Of a DNA stretch of 64,000 bases, positions 23,238-33,086 are shown in pieces. Positions within the stretch are counted from its first letter, which is position 1. Every line of letters begins with the position of its first letter. A program made the position numbers and the translations under genes. The notes under the pieces were generated by a model that saw only the letters and a program-made list of their open reading frames with translations, made no database searches and was not told the origin of the DNA. Source of the stretch: Stichopus chloronotus (Eukaryota > Echinodermata > Holothuroidea > Aspidochirotida > Stichopodidae); the NCBI GenBank assembly GCA_021234535.1, contig SFZH01000008.1, positions 22,283,091 to 22,347,090 of the forward strand. The letters are read 5' to 3'.

Positions 23238-23318
<81 letters not shown>
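23238..23318. repeat. (TA)n tract, right border of the Penelope pair
   Basis: About 40 TA dinucleotides directly after CCAATCTTTG, the 3' end of the right Penelope copy. Unrelated single-copy sequence (ACTATCCAAAAGACGATAAG) follows. Confidence 0.95.
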
Positions 23319-23390
23319 CTATCCAAAAGACGATAAGTCCAGGTTGCATATTCCAAGAGTGCTCGATAGGTGTGAGGCCCAGAGCTAATA

Positions 23391-23461
23391 ATATTTAGGA
23401 ATAAATTCAATTATTTAGACAAATATGAGTCGTCTAAATAATTGAATTTATTCCTAAATAT
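23391..23461. repeat. Near-perfect 30-bp-arm palindrome
   Basis: Left arm 23391-23420 (ATATTTAGGAATAAATTCAA then TTATTTAGAC) and right arm 23432-23461 are exact reverse complements separated by an 11-base loop (AAATATGAGTC). It runs directly into a short (TA)n at 23459-23481. No hairpin of this length is expected by chance. It may be a tiny foldback insertion or an unresolved hairpin end from transposition. Confidence 0.9.
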
Positions 23462-23623
23462 ATATATATATATATATATATACAAATGTCCAGTCAAAGG
23501 CAACTGCCTGAAATGTGGTCTATCAAGCCAACCTCACCTGATGAGGTTAAACTATTTTGCGTTTTGCGTTACCTAATCAGGTGAATATAATCTAACTTTA
23601 AATGTAGGAGGATACATCCTTAC

Positions 23624-23714
23624 CATCATCAACGTCTTGATACAGCAATTGTTCTCCTTCATTATCTACAACTCTTTCTTGGTTTCCACTACCTTGTTCA
23701 AAGTCATAGTACAT
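23624..23714 (-). CDS. AFAP-like exon: acidic Tyr-rich linker
   Basis: A 91-nt exon between acceptor TTTTTCTTAG and donor GTAAGG, entering in phase 0 and leaving in phase 1. The translation starts MYYDFEQGSGNQERVVDNEG and continues EQLLYQDVDD. With the next exon it makes one continuous acidic stretch with several Tyr residues (MYYDF, LLYQD, NYDDD), resembling the Src-target region upstream of PH1 in AFAP proteins. It sits just right of the palindromic Penelope pair and the 23.4 kb hairpin, in an otherwise repeat-filled intron. Confidence 0.72.
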
Positions 23715-24217
23715 CTAAGAAAAATCACAAAATAAATCAATCATGAAATTCTAAGAAAACAATGGCTTCAAAGAATGTTGCTCGAACCATATTGCTCCTC
23801 AACCAATCAACAAGCTTTACATTAATATATAGTTATATTAAAAGTAAGTCATAAGTAACTCAACTGGCCAAGTCTAAGAAACAACTCCAGTCAGCAAATC
23901 ATTTATAAATAGTGTGCTACCTCAAAGTCAGCAAGAGTCACTCCTTAATACAGGTCTCCCTATTCTCCAGGCAGCAACTCATACACTTATCATTATCATA
24001 TTACTCAATGTTCAGTTCATTAACTGTGAATTATGCAGTACATACCATTAAAATGTAAAGTGCTTTTGGGCTTTATGTGCATTACACACGAAGTGATACC
24101 TAGTTTGAAGGGACCCACTCAGTGCTGGGTTAATTGTGCTCATGGGCATAGGGTGACCGGTCATTTAACCTCAACCAGTTCACCCCAGGCTGTTTACCAA
24201 TTTTTCCCAAAGACCTG

Positions 24218-24415
24218 CAATCTTGGACAAAATTGTTGGGACGCTTTGTCGTACGTTGCAACTATAACACCAAATTTTTGGTGAAAGGATAACACGAAAC
24301 CCCGGGCCCCTTTCCAATGTTGTGCTATAGGAGTGAATGTACAATTGGAACAGTAATCCTGCAGCCCACAGTGAATGGGGGAGAGGAGTGTCCCAAGGTA
24401 TTTTGTCTAAGATTC
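24218..24415. mobile_element. MITE D, copy 1 (about 198 bp)
   Basis: Terminal inverted repeats CAATCTTGGACAAAATTGTT (left) and TTTTGTCTAAGATTC-type (right), with inner inverted TTGGGACGC / GTGTCCCAA. The interior has GAAACCCCGGGCCCCTTTCC and AATGTTGTGCTATAGGAGTG. Same family as 36507-36706 and 60126-60325, which are the same length. No transposase. It lies just left of the exon at 24602. Confidence 0.8.
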
Positions 24416-24601
24416 TAGTTCATGCCTAAGTGCAGAACAACCATGCACTTTCAAGCCATATATTGTGATACACTGTTATTCTAGAAGCACACACAAGTGT
24501 GTTAGATGGCTTAAAGTTGTTGTACCAGATAGGTAAATTAACAGCAATACTTATAATTTCTTCACAAAAAGGATAGGGCCCTAGTCTGCTGGAATGCAAA
24601 C

Positions 24602-24720
24602 CTGTCCATTCGCTTCAGATGATCGTGGATGACTTCCTTTAATTGGTGGCCTGTCTGTAGATGGCAGGGGGGGTGGCTGTTGAGAAGACTGGTTCTAGGT
24701 AGAAATCTTCATCTTCATAT
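24602..24720 (-). CDS. AFAP-like exon: proline-rich linker, frame conflict inside
   Basis: Acceptor TGTTTTGTAG and donor GACAG|GTTTGC define a 119-nt exon. Entering from the 26472 exon, it reads IYEDEDFYLEP, then reaches a stop (TAA) before the donor. The frame that leaves correctly into MYYDF reads NQSSQQPPPLPSTDRPPIKG and continues to EANGQ. The exon is therefore one base too long to be open throughout. A seven-C run (24667-24673 on the plus strand) lies between the two frames, and loss of one C would reconcile them. Alternatively, an internal acceptor (TTCTACCTAG, exon starting at 24694) gives an in-frame 93-nt exon if the 26472 exon is skipped. PPPLP is an SH3-ligand type motif, and acidic YEDEDFY also fits the family. 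Confidence 0.55.
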
Positions 24721-26471
24721 CTACAAAACATTAAAATGAAGAGACAAGCCGATGATGAGAACCCCCCCCATCAATACTATGACAACTGCTAAAACAAGTT
24801 CATGACAATTTCTCACATACAAGGCTATGGACAGCTGCTCACATTCAACACTATGAAAACTTGCTCATCTACAAGTAATACCTTCTAAGCTAAAGGATTG
24901 AAAGATGAATCAAAGCCTTAATAAATTACGCAAAATAAGGACTGGATCAAAATAAGATAAGTTTGTGATCTGTTCACACAGTCTTGTGTGTCTCCATCCT
25001 GCTCAAAACTTGAGCACCACTGCAAATATAAAAAAGTGAAACTATGCCCACAAACTATTAAGTTAAAAGATTTTTGAGGAATATCAATAAGACCTGCATC
25101 AAGGAGGCTCAGGGATCCAAAGTCATCCAACGACTTGCATCCAAGCAACGTAACCTTTCTTATGGCTTAATTACCAACAATAACTTCTCTAAAACCACAT
25201 TTTGAGTATTGTACTTCTTTTTCCCTGATATAGCTTTGGATTTCCCCTAAATACAAAGTGATAAAGCCAAAAAATTCTTACGTTTGCGTCCCTAAAATTT
25301 ACAGTCAAGAGTTTTAAAGTCTCTCGAATCATAAAACAATATACTACATTTATACACAGCGAAATCTACTAAAACATGTTAAGCAGCAGTAACAAGAAAG
25401 TCTGTTTTCTGTTCAGGCCATGCAGTCAAAAAGAATTCCGATGATCCTATTGGTTAATAGATGGCAGTTTGGAAACATTTGTCTTTCAGTACCAAAGAAA
25501 CACAAAGTTCTGCGGATCCATTTTAGCTTTGTGTTGACTCTTCGTTAGTACAGTGAGTAGTTGCTTATGTAATATATATATTATGTGATACACGAAAGTC
25601 ATAACCTTAGGGCCTTATCCAAACTTTAGTGATTGCTAAGATATCCTCTGGTCATGGTCTTTATATAACAACGTATTTGACTCGTTATGGTTAGCATCTC
25701 AACAGGTCATTCCATGTTTTGGCACGTTTGTTGGCCTTGTGACCAAAACATGAGAACATGGCGTATTTTGAAGATTTATCAAATTTTTCAGAGTCAAGTG
25801 TGAAGTAGGGTCTGGTTCACAGGCATTCCTGTATTTTTGAACATACAGTAGATTAGGACGAAAGCTAAGGCATGTCCAAAAACCTGAATGCATGTGTCAG
25901 CTGGAGTTTGCTAGAGTAGATACAGCTAGACTAGCCTAGGCAGTGACACTAGAGTTCCTTTCATATTTTCTCACTTTTTGTTTCTTTTTTTTTTAAAGAA
26001 GCTGGGAATGGATGTCACAGGAAGTAAAGCTTTGATTGAAGGTAGTCATGTTTGTTTTTGCTTTGCATTAGATACTGTGTTGTAATACTGAGGATAGTAT
26101 AGTGTTGGTGTCTCTAGCGCTACGGAAGTGCATCATGTAGTTCATGTGGCATACCACTTTCAGTACACTGACGGATGCCAAAAATTTTGGTGGGATGCAA
26201 CATTTTCAAGGTGGTTGTGTCTCTGGGACTCAAGTTTTCACACTGTAACAAAGTACTGATCAATATTGATACAACATTATTTACTTTAAACTGTTCAACA
26301 AACATACTGGATTAGGATTAATTCAAACTCGCCCACATGTGTGTATACTGTCATACCAACTACCAACTGAAACAATATTAATTACAACATACACTAATGG
26401 TAATACTGAGTTAAAGCTATAAATCAAGACTCTTCTATATGAACACCCTAGCTTCTATATCATATACTTAC
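24721..26471. other. Intronic sequence without recognised features
   Basis: AT-rich sequence between two exons. A C7 run at 24763 and a T-rich stretch at 25980 are the only landmarks; no repeat family from elsewhere in the window was recognised. Confidence 0.4.
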
Positions 26472-26509
26472 ATATTGTCATCTTCAACAGGAATAGAACC
26501 TCCAGAACT
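26472..26509 (-). CDS. AFAP-like short exon (38 nt)
   Basis: Acceptor ATTTACAG and consensus donor GTAAGT flank a 38-nt exon that starts in phase 0 and leaves with two bases. It encodes SSGGSIPVEDDN. The phases match the exon at 39021 upstream and the first reading of the exon at 24602 downstream. It may be skipped in isoforms that use the internal acceptor of that downstream exon. Confidence 0.6.
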
Positions 26510-26832
26510 CTGTAAATGATTCAAAATTTACTCAGATTAGCTGAAAAGTGAATTAGCACTTTGTAAATTTAAATGTCTTTGTTAGCATTGTGCTATGTAT
26601 TAGTGATATTACTGAGCAATAATGACTGATGTCGTACCTATATTTCTTTCTACATCTAACACCACAATATGTCTTCTACTAGAACAGACATTTATTTCAT
26701 ATGTGCGATAGCTTTAATATTAATGACTCCAATACAGTACAGATCATATATAGAAAGTACCTCATTTCGGTACAAATCAATCATACACACACACTCACAT
26801 GGTCTCCATTTCAACTCCCTGTCATCTTAGCC

Positions 26833-27297
26833 GTGTTCCCATTTGAGTGAGCATCTACCACACCGGTGGATCATACTCTATTATGGAAACGCAGATCAAC
26901 AACACTCACTCAAGATCCAAGATCTACTGATTTTGATACACATCCATCAGGGTAGATCGAATCCACCACGCTGGATCAAATTATGTAATGTGAATACAAT
27001 CGGTGGATCAAATGACCTCAGATCTCTGGTTTATTCCTTTTCGGCATGCATTTGCTTTCTGGTTAGCAAAAGAAATTTACGCTGTGTGCTAGGCTCTAGC
27101 TAGCTAGATGTGCTGATGTTAAAACTGGCCACTGTTTTCTGAAAGTTAATTGAAAATTGGTCTGTTCATTCAAGTATTTTTTCTACGTTGTTCTCCGATT
27201 TACTTCTACTTTTTATTTTCTCTGTTATCAATAAGTAAGACCAGATGACTGACAGCTTATTGCAAGAAGTTGAAATGTCAATTGTTTACGTTGATTT
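26833..27297 (+). mobile_element. Family C element, truncated at the DIRS 3' end
   Basis: Starts with GTGTTCCCATTTGAGTGAGC and is collinear with the left half of 49725-50751 (shared GATCAACAACACTCACTCAA, CTGGTTTATTCCTT and ACTGACAGCTTATTGCAAG blocks, allowing mismatches). It is cut off at 27297 where the DIRS terminus begins. The missing half was not found on the far side of the DIRS element, so the locus has been rearranged or deleted as well as inserted into. Confidence 0.6.
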
Positions 27298-27440
27298 CCC
27301 CAAAACTTACTGGTTTGGGAATACCCTAGCGATGTACTCACCTCATATAACCTATGCAATACCATACTGACCATGGTCTAGCATCTGGCAATTTATGTGT
27401 GTGTGTGTATCTGGCCACCACCCTTCCATAATTCCCAGGC
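27298..27440 (-). repeat. DIRS 3' terminal repeat
   Basis: Begins CCCCAAAACTTACTGGTTTG, then CTCACCTCATATAACCTATG, ACCATGGTCTAGCATCTGGC and a (TG)n near 27395-27408. The first 52 bases recur in inverted form at 27717-27768. The same terminus, with differences, forms the left end of the 232-bp element at 61738. Confidence 0.8.
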
Positions 27441-27717
27441 TGAAAAAGCCTAGGATGACAGCAAAGTGCCGATCGGGAGGTAGAGGAGGAAAGGAGAGAG
27501 GGATTAAACTCAAAACGGTGCTTACCTAACTCCACCTAGACGAAGATCGACTGTCGGTGTTGGAAAAAACGGCGTCCCCAGAAGATCCTGCCCCAGGTGA
27601 AGCGCCCTAACCACATCCGACTGGGCTGAGACACGTGTAAAATGGGCTCACGGCGTGCCTCACTGCTCTCGCGGCCATGACTACCAAATCCTGAAGCGGG
27701 GTGGCAGGTGGGTCGTT

Positions 27718-27812
27718 ATATGAGGTGAGTACCTCGCTAGCGAATTCCCAAACCAGTAAGTTTTGGGGAATTCACAGTGCATACTCCCCTCACCTCATCT
27801 AACCTATGCATT
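27718..27812 (-). repeat. DIRS internal complementary region (circle-junction copy)
   Basis: Two parts meet between 27768 and 27769. The left part is the inverse of the 3' terminus at 27298. The right part (AATTCACAGTGCATACTCCC then CTCACCTCAT) is the inverse of the other terminus, as seen at the right end of the 61738-61969 element (GCTGTGAATT). It therefore spells the end-to-end junction GAATT|CCCCAAAAC. In DIRS replication the ICR templates the joining of the two ends into a circle. Confidence 0.8.
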
Positions 27813-28750
27813 TGTTGACACAAGTGTGTCAGAGGCGGGCTGGTTCGACGGCTGTGGTTGCGGGGCCTGAGGTAGGCATGGCAAAGCCCTCGTTCGGCCA
27901 TCGGAGTGTTTGTGAGATAGCATGAAACAAACGATGACGGTGTTTTCCATGCGGTCGCGGCGAGGATGTCCTCTAAGGGCACATGACAGAACCACGCGGT
28001 GGAAGTAGCGTGCCCGCGTACGTCATGTGCCCAGACGCATTCGGTTGGGATAACGTAGGGCCGGATTAACAAGAATATCCGGCGCGAGAGGGTCTCTTTG
28101 GAGGCCAGCCTGAACAGGGACCGCGGGAGTATGAAGAGCCAGTTCGAAGTGCGAATATTCTTGGTGTGCTCGATATACCATTTGAAGGCAAGGACCGGGC
28201 AACGCAGCCTGTCCTCCATGACCGAGGAGGCATCGCTAGGTTTTGGGAGATTGATTTCCCCCGGAGTAAACAAGAGCGTTTAATTCTTGACAGGAATCGT
28301 GGGTCTGGTAGGAGGCAGACCCCGGAGGGATTGAAACGTAGGAAGCCCGCCTGGAGTGTAAGTGCGTGAAGCTAGGCTCGGCGCCAGGCCGAGGCTGTGG
28401 CCACGAAGGAATAGGGTCCTATACGTCAGGAGGTCCAGCGGAGCGTTGTGCAGCGGCTCGAATGGGGGTTTAGAGAGCTTATCGAGTATTGCGTTGATGG
28501 ACCAGGACGGCGGTAATCGCCGCGATGGGGGACGTTGATGGAACATGCCCCACAGAAGCTGGTGCAGGGCCGCGTAGGTGAATTACTGTGGACCAGTCTG
28601 GGAACCGGCGGTGGACCGCCGCCACAACCGACCAGTAGTTCCTGATTGTGCTGATTTGCTTCCCTTTGCACCCCTTTCCACTGGGTCAGTAGGTCCGCGA
28701 CCGGCAGAAAGAGGAACGGTAGGTCACACAGGAGCCGAAGGAGTAAGGGG
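27737..28750 (-). pseudogene. DIRS tyrosine recombinase, frameshifted
   Basis: Pieces of one recombinase appear in different frames. An N-terminal segment with ISTIRNYWSVVAAVHRRFPD lies at about 28640-28580; PPSWSINAILDKL and PPFEPL at about 28510-28440; then a long open piece (28273-27737) with CPVLAFKWYIEHTK, the catalytic HxxR in AHDVRGHATSTAWF, the following Trp region AWKTPSSF and the nucleophile Tyr in SCYLT. The first catalytic Arg should fall near 28400, where the frame is broken. The frame shifts make it non-functional here. Confidence 0.8.
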
Positions 28751-30454
28751 AACTACAGTTGGTTGGCCAGCACTGGCACGATGAGGTCTGTCGGCGTGCA
28801 CTGAAGTCGGCTGAGGACCGTGTGAATCAGCACGAATGGGGGAATCCCGTACATGACGAGATCCGTCCACGGAAAGGAGAGGGCATCGACCCTCCACAAC
28901 ATGGATGTTGCGTACCAGTGATACGAAGGTCGGTAGACGCGCATCGGCCAGGGTCGCGAACATATCCACGAAAGCCCGATCGCAGAGGGCGAAGATGTGG
29001 TTCGCCTATCGAGGGTCCACGCCCCAGAGTCATAATTGCCCGGGAGAGTGCATCTGCGATTACATTCTGTTGTCCCACGAGATACGATGCCCGAAGCGTA
29101 ATCCTCAGGGACTGGCACAGCAGGAGAGGGTCCCAGACCTTGCGTAGCTGGGCTGCGGACTTGGTGCCTCCTGTGGCGGTTGATATACCAGACAGTTGTG
29201 GAGTTGTCTGACCGGACCGTGACTATGTGACTCGCAAGGGACAAGCACCAGTGCTGGACTGCATTGAAGACTGCCTCTGTCTCGAGGACATTGATGTGCT
29301 GGGCCGACTCCTCCTGTGTCCACACCCTCGCCGCTAACTGGTAGTTCCATGTCGCGCCCCATCCCGTTAGCGACGCGTCGGTTGTTATGGTCACGAGTGG
29401 GGCGTTGCTGCGAAACCGCCTGCCGCGCTGTGAGCTTGTCCCCATGCGCCCACCAATGGAGGAATGGACACAAATCCTGTCGGTAGTGAAATCATTGTGG
29501 TCGGGTCCGGCATGGGGGCGTACGCGAGGAAGTGGCGCTGGAGAGGCTACATGTGAAGGCAGCAGAGGCCCAAGAGGTCCACAAGGCTCGCCATCCTGCC
29601 CAACAACTGCTGCCATCACAGGGCAGGGGACTGTGGAGCCGAAAGCAGTTTGGTTGCCCCCACCCGAATGTCGGAGACCCGCTCCTCCGTCGGGAACGCC
29701 ATCCCTGGAGGAGAGGTCGAGGCGTGCTCCTAGGTATACAGTGGATTGAGAGGGCGTAAGGGCTGATTTCTCCTCGTTGACGATCCAGCCCAGATCGAGG
29801 AGTTGAGGACTAGCGTGGTGTTGGCACATGCATTCTCTTCCGAAGATCCTAGAATGAGCCAGTCGTTGAGGTACGCAAAGACCGTGACGCCGGCCTGATG
29901 CAGGAAGACCAGGACCGCGTGAGTGACCCGTGTGAAGACTCGAGGTAAGGTCGAGAGGCCGAATGGCAAGGCTATGAAATGATAATCGACGCTGCAATAT
30001 CGGAACGCAAGGAAGCGCCTCCACGCTGGATGTATTGGGATGTGCAAGTAGGCATCCTTGAGATCTATGGACATGGCCCACATGTCCTTGCTTAGGAGGA
30101 GGAGGATGGTTGCTAGGGTCTCCATCTGGAACCCCTGCAGGCTGCACGTATCGCTTGTTTAGCAGCTTGAGGTTTAGTATCGGTCTCTAAGTGCCGTTCT
30201 TCTTCGGCGTGAGGAAAAATGTCAAATGGACAAGAAGGTCGTTCTTGGCTTGTACCTGTACAACGGCGCCTTTGGCCAGAAGGTCCTTGAGCTCTTGCTC
30301 GAGAACGACCCTTTTGGCCTGATAGTTCGGAATCGGAGTCGGCCGGACAAGGCCAGATGACAGTGGAGGAGCAGTAAACTCTATCCTGTACCCCTCGGCG
30401 ATGACCCCGAGCACCCAGCCTGTAGAAAGAATCGCAACCACCCCCCACCGGCAT
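28750..30454 (-). pseudogene. DIRS reverse transcriptase and RNase H, frameshifted
   Basis: The RT part is split between frames: ELKDLLAKGAVVQV and TFFLTPKKNGT at about 30330-30190; then MSIDLKDAYLHIPIHPAWRR, LPFGLSTLPRVFT and FAYLNDWLILG at 30075-29845. The last motif should be YLDDW; the first catalytic Asp is Asn. A frameshift near 29815 precedes EEKSALTPSQSTVYLGARLD. RNase H follows with TTDASLTGWGATW (Asp), NVLETEAVFNAVQHW (Glu) and VRSDNSTTVWYINRH (Asp). After another frameshift the C-terminal GQQNVIADALSR and VDALSFPWTDL motifs of DIRS-type pol are visible. No methyltransferase domain was seen. Confidence 0.85.
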
Positions 30455-30479
30455 CGCTATTACGGTGGGGTGGGCATCC

Positions 30480-31290
30480 CTAGGGCCGCTTCAAGCAACC
30501 ACCCCTGTTATGTTGACGGTAGTTGTTCTGGCCGGACTGCTGTTGGTGGTCGTCCGACCGACCATCGCGGCTACCCGAGCCGCCTTGGCGTGAGTAAGAC
30601 TGGTATCGTTGTTGCTGAGGAGCCTTTCCCTGGCGGATACTGTCCTTGGCCCGCTCGGCGATTCCGCCCCGAATTCTGTTGGCGGGGTTGCAAGCCACCG
30701 GGATTCCCTGACGAGACTTGTGCTCATCAGCCTCCCTAAGGGCTTTAAGGCGCTCCGCCTCCTCGCACAGTTTGGCGTCCAGTTGCCCACCAAAGAGATC
30801 GTTGACGAGAATGAGGAGATCCCGGAACGCGTCTATTGCGTGCGAGAAGACCAATCCAAGGAGTCTAGCACCTGATCGCGCCTGGTAGTCGTGGCCTTTA
30901 CCGATATGCGAGCGAACTGGTCAAACACTGCTGCGACCTACCAGACCTAGCAACGCGATTACCACGCCGGTATCTGCTCGGGAGATGCCCGCTGTTTGGG
31001 CTTGAGAAAAAGAGCGGTTGAGGAGCTCCGCAGAGAGAAGGAGGGCCGAGGCATACTTCATTCCGGCTCTAGATGCTCTGTCGACGTCATACATGCTTGA
31101 CTCAAGGCGACATGAATTCTTGTCTCGGAATCTGTCACGCGCAGCGAGGGTCCCAGCCGCGCGCAACCGCTCCCGAACCCGTGCCGGGATGTGCAGCGCG
31201 GAAAATAGGTTGACACACTCCACCTCCTCGACATGAAAGCTCGAGCTATGTCTCGTTGGAAAGCAGACCAATGCCGGGCTGAAGCAAGGG
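30480..31290 (-). pseudogene. DIRS gag-like region, 5'-truncated
   Basis: Two readable pieces: an upstream one with FHVEEVECVNLFSALHIPAR and then ARDRFRDKNSCRLESS and SRADTGVVIALLGLVGR (31250-30921), and a downstream one with IDAFRDLLILVNDLFGGQLD and a Gln/Arg/Gly-rich tail (QQQRYQSYSRQGGSGSRDGR), ending just before pol. They match the region ahead of RT in animal DIRS elements, thought to be the capsid-like protein. A frame change near 30900 separates the pieces and the N-terminus is missing. Confidence 0.7.
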
Positions 31291-31408
31291 ATTAACAAGA
31301 AAGCCAAGAGGCTTACTGATTCCTTGCCACTAATACACTGCACTTCCATTAACTTTTTTTCAAGTTGCAGTTTACTGTAGTAACCACAGGATATACCAGA
31401 TGACGCCA

Positions 31409-31980
31409 TTAAAAGGATGGTCTACCCACAAATTTGGCTTGGATATGTTGAAGAATGAGTTTATCCAACCATTTTGGTGACACTTGGATTCAGTTCCCAT
31501 GAGTGGTTCTCAAGTTATTACCAGATTGAAGTTACCCCCTTTTCTACCAACTGTGAACTTGAGGCAAGCAGGAGTGGCATCATCTCCTCACATGGACTGA
31601 ACAGCCTTTTGTTTTCTTTATTCATTGAATTCATTATTTCGACCTTGAAATCAATAGGTGGTCAGCTTAGGTACTGCAGCTGCTTATGTGAAGCAAAACT
31701 CTCATACCCCTCATACATTCACATTATGATAGCACTAGATATTGAAGTATTTAATATGGTGTAAAGCTTAAAGAAAAACATAAAATGCTTTATCATTGTG
31801 GGGAGAATGACATCACTCCTGCTTGCTTCAAGTCAACTGTTGGAAGCAAACGTGGCAGCTTTAACTCCTCATATCTCCGGAACCACACATGGGAATTGAA
31901 TGAAAGTTTCACTACAATGGTCAGATTAACTTACTCTTCATCATATTAAAGCTATGTTTGTGGCTAGACCATCCTTTTAA
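31409..31980. mobile_element. TTAA-flanked element with about 130-bp inverted repeats
   Basis: Bordered by TTAA on both sides (31409-31412 and 31977-31980). The ends AAGGATGGTCTACCCACAAA and the reverse complement AAGGATGGTCTAGCCACAAA continue as inverted repeats for about 130 bp (left TTCAGTTCCCATGAGTGGTT, right TTCAATTCCCATGTGTGGTT). There is no transposase. TTAA duplication is typical of piggyBac-type transposition, but the terminal bases are not the usual CCC, so the superfamily is uncertain. Confidence 0.75.
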
Positions 31981-32559
31981 TACTGCACACCATTTTCCAA
32001 TGCCTGCTGTATGCATGTAATGTAAGATAACACTGGTGGCCAAGAATTCTCCAGCCTACACAGTGGTACCCTAGGTACAGTGCAAATTTCCCAGGGACAA
32101 GAGATATACTCATATGACAGTTGACATGACTGCCAATTACATAAACTACATAAATTCCTCCATCTACCCCATCATATGACCAAGTAATAACTTATTTATC
32201 TCTATTGCAGAATAAGACTTTTCCCTAACAGAAATCTTCCATGTGCAACTGTCTCCACTTCAGAAATCAAATCTATTCTACATTGTTTGATGACAGAAGG
32301 AGTGCTGTTTCTCAGATAGCTGATTCCTCTGGGAAAGATAAGGGTTAACCTTTCTCCCATTTTCCACAGAGATCATTGGTCAATCACCATTTTCAGACCA
32401 AACAAATGTCTCAGATGGAATTAAAAGCCAATTATGGCTTTGAAAACTAAGAGAGCACTTTTAACTGTCAATAAATGAAAGAAGAATGACACCAAATACT
32501 GTACAGCTGAATTGGGACTAAATTTGAATTTGAAAGTTGAGGATTAGGAAGCCCCATTT

Positions 32560-33020
32560 GGGCTCATCATGGACCCTATACCATGTTGATCGTGGAAGAA
32601 CACCGGCAAGATTCGCCTACTCTTTTCAATAAGTCTCCAGAGGATATCAAGGCAGGGGTGAAACCAGACAATCGCCAATGCAAACCAAGACCTGCTCCCT
32701 GGGACCACCATCTAACGTCCCCATGCGACGGACCAGAGTGTATCCCCCAGTCTTTAGCCACTTTCCCAAAGGCTGGGAGGGGTGGAGAACCTGCCCAGCT
32801 CAGCAGCCCATCAGCTGTGCCAAGCAACCTGAAGCGGATAACACCTAAATTGGACAACAGGAACCCAAATAACCCCCTCAGCACCACTGTAAACAGCTTT
32901 ACTGAACAAATCAAATTTGAATCCCCAGAAATTTTCCAAGTGGTTCCACCGGGATTTGATCCGGGGACCCTTTGATTGCAAGATGGACACTCTAACCACC
33001 AAGCTAACTCTCCACCCCGT
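32560..33020 (-). mobile_element. tRNA-derived SINE
   Basis: On the minus strand the head reads like a tRNA: box A in GTTAGCTTGGTGGTTAGAGT (about 33005-32985), a loop around CATCTTGCAATC, and a box-B-like CCCGGATCAAATCCCGG. The body follows, with GGGGACGTTAGATGGTGGTC near 32720. That block resembles a conserved central SINE motif that I associate with widespread SINE families but cannot verify here. Pol III would transcribe such an element from its internal promoter. There is no clear poly(A) end. Confidence 0.65.
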
Positions 33021-33086
33021 TCTCAATAGAAACTATCCACCCCGTTCTAAATAGAAACTCTCCACCCCGTTCTAAATAGAAACTCA
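33011..33086. repeat. 25-bp tandem triplication at the SINE head
   Basis: Three copies of CCACCCCGTTCTAAATAGAA plus ACTCT, nearly identical, directly adjoining (and overlapping) the tRNA-like head of the SINE. Confidence 0.85.

Larger units (their letters stand above)
27298..31290 (-). mobile_element. DIRS-like tyrosine-recombinase retrotransposon, decayed, 5'-truncated
   Basis: GC-rich against the AT-rich host. In minus-strand order it carries a gag-like region (31290-30480), RT and RNase H (30454-28750), a tyrosine recombinase (28750-27737), an internal complementary region (27718-27812) and a 3' terminal repeat (27298 upward). This order and the ICR/ITR pair are diagnostic of DIRS elements, which integrate a circular intermediate by tyrosine recombinase and make no target duplication. 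There are several frameshifts, and the RT active site reads YLND instead of YLDD. The 5' terminal repeat and gag start are missing: at about 31290 the sequence changes to a family-A-type terminus. The copy is not autonomous. Confidence 0.85.

Noticed and set aside
28753..29749. Plus-strand frames of 120-150 codons in the GC-rich block
   Set aside because: They are antisense shadows of the DIRS pol; the GC-rich composition removes stops on the other strand.
32576..32975. Overlapping 112- and 130-codon frames on both strands
   Set aside because: They cover the body of the tRNA-derived SINE, which is non-coding; composition explains the lack of stops.
32930..33010. A functional tRNA gene
   Set aside because: Boxes A and B are visible, but the acceptor stem does not close and SINE body sequence follows, so it is a tRNA-derived SINE head.
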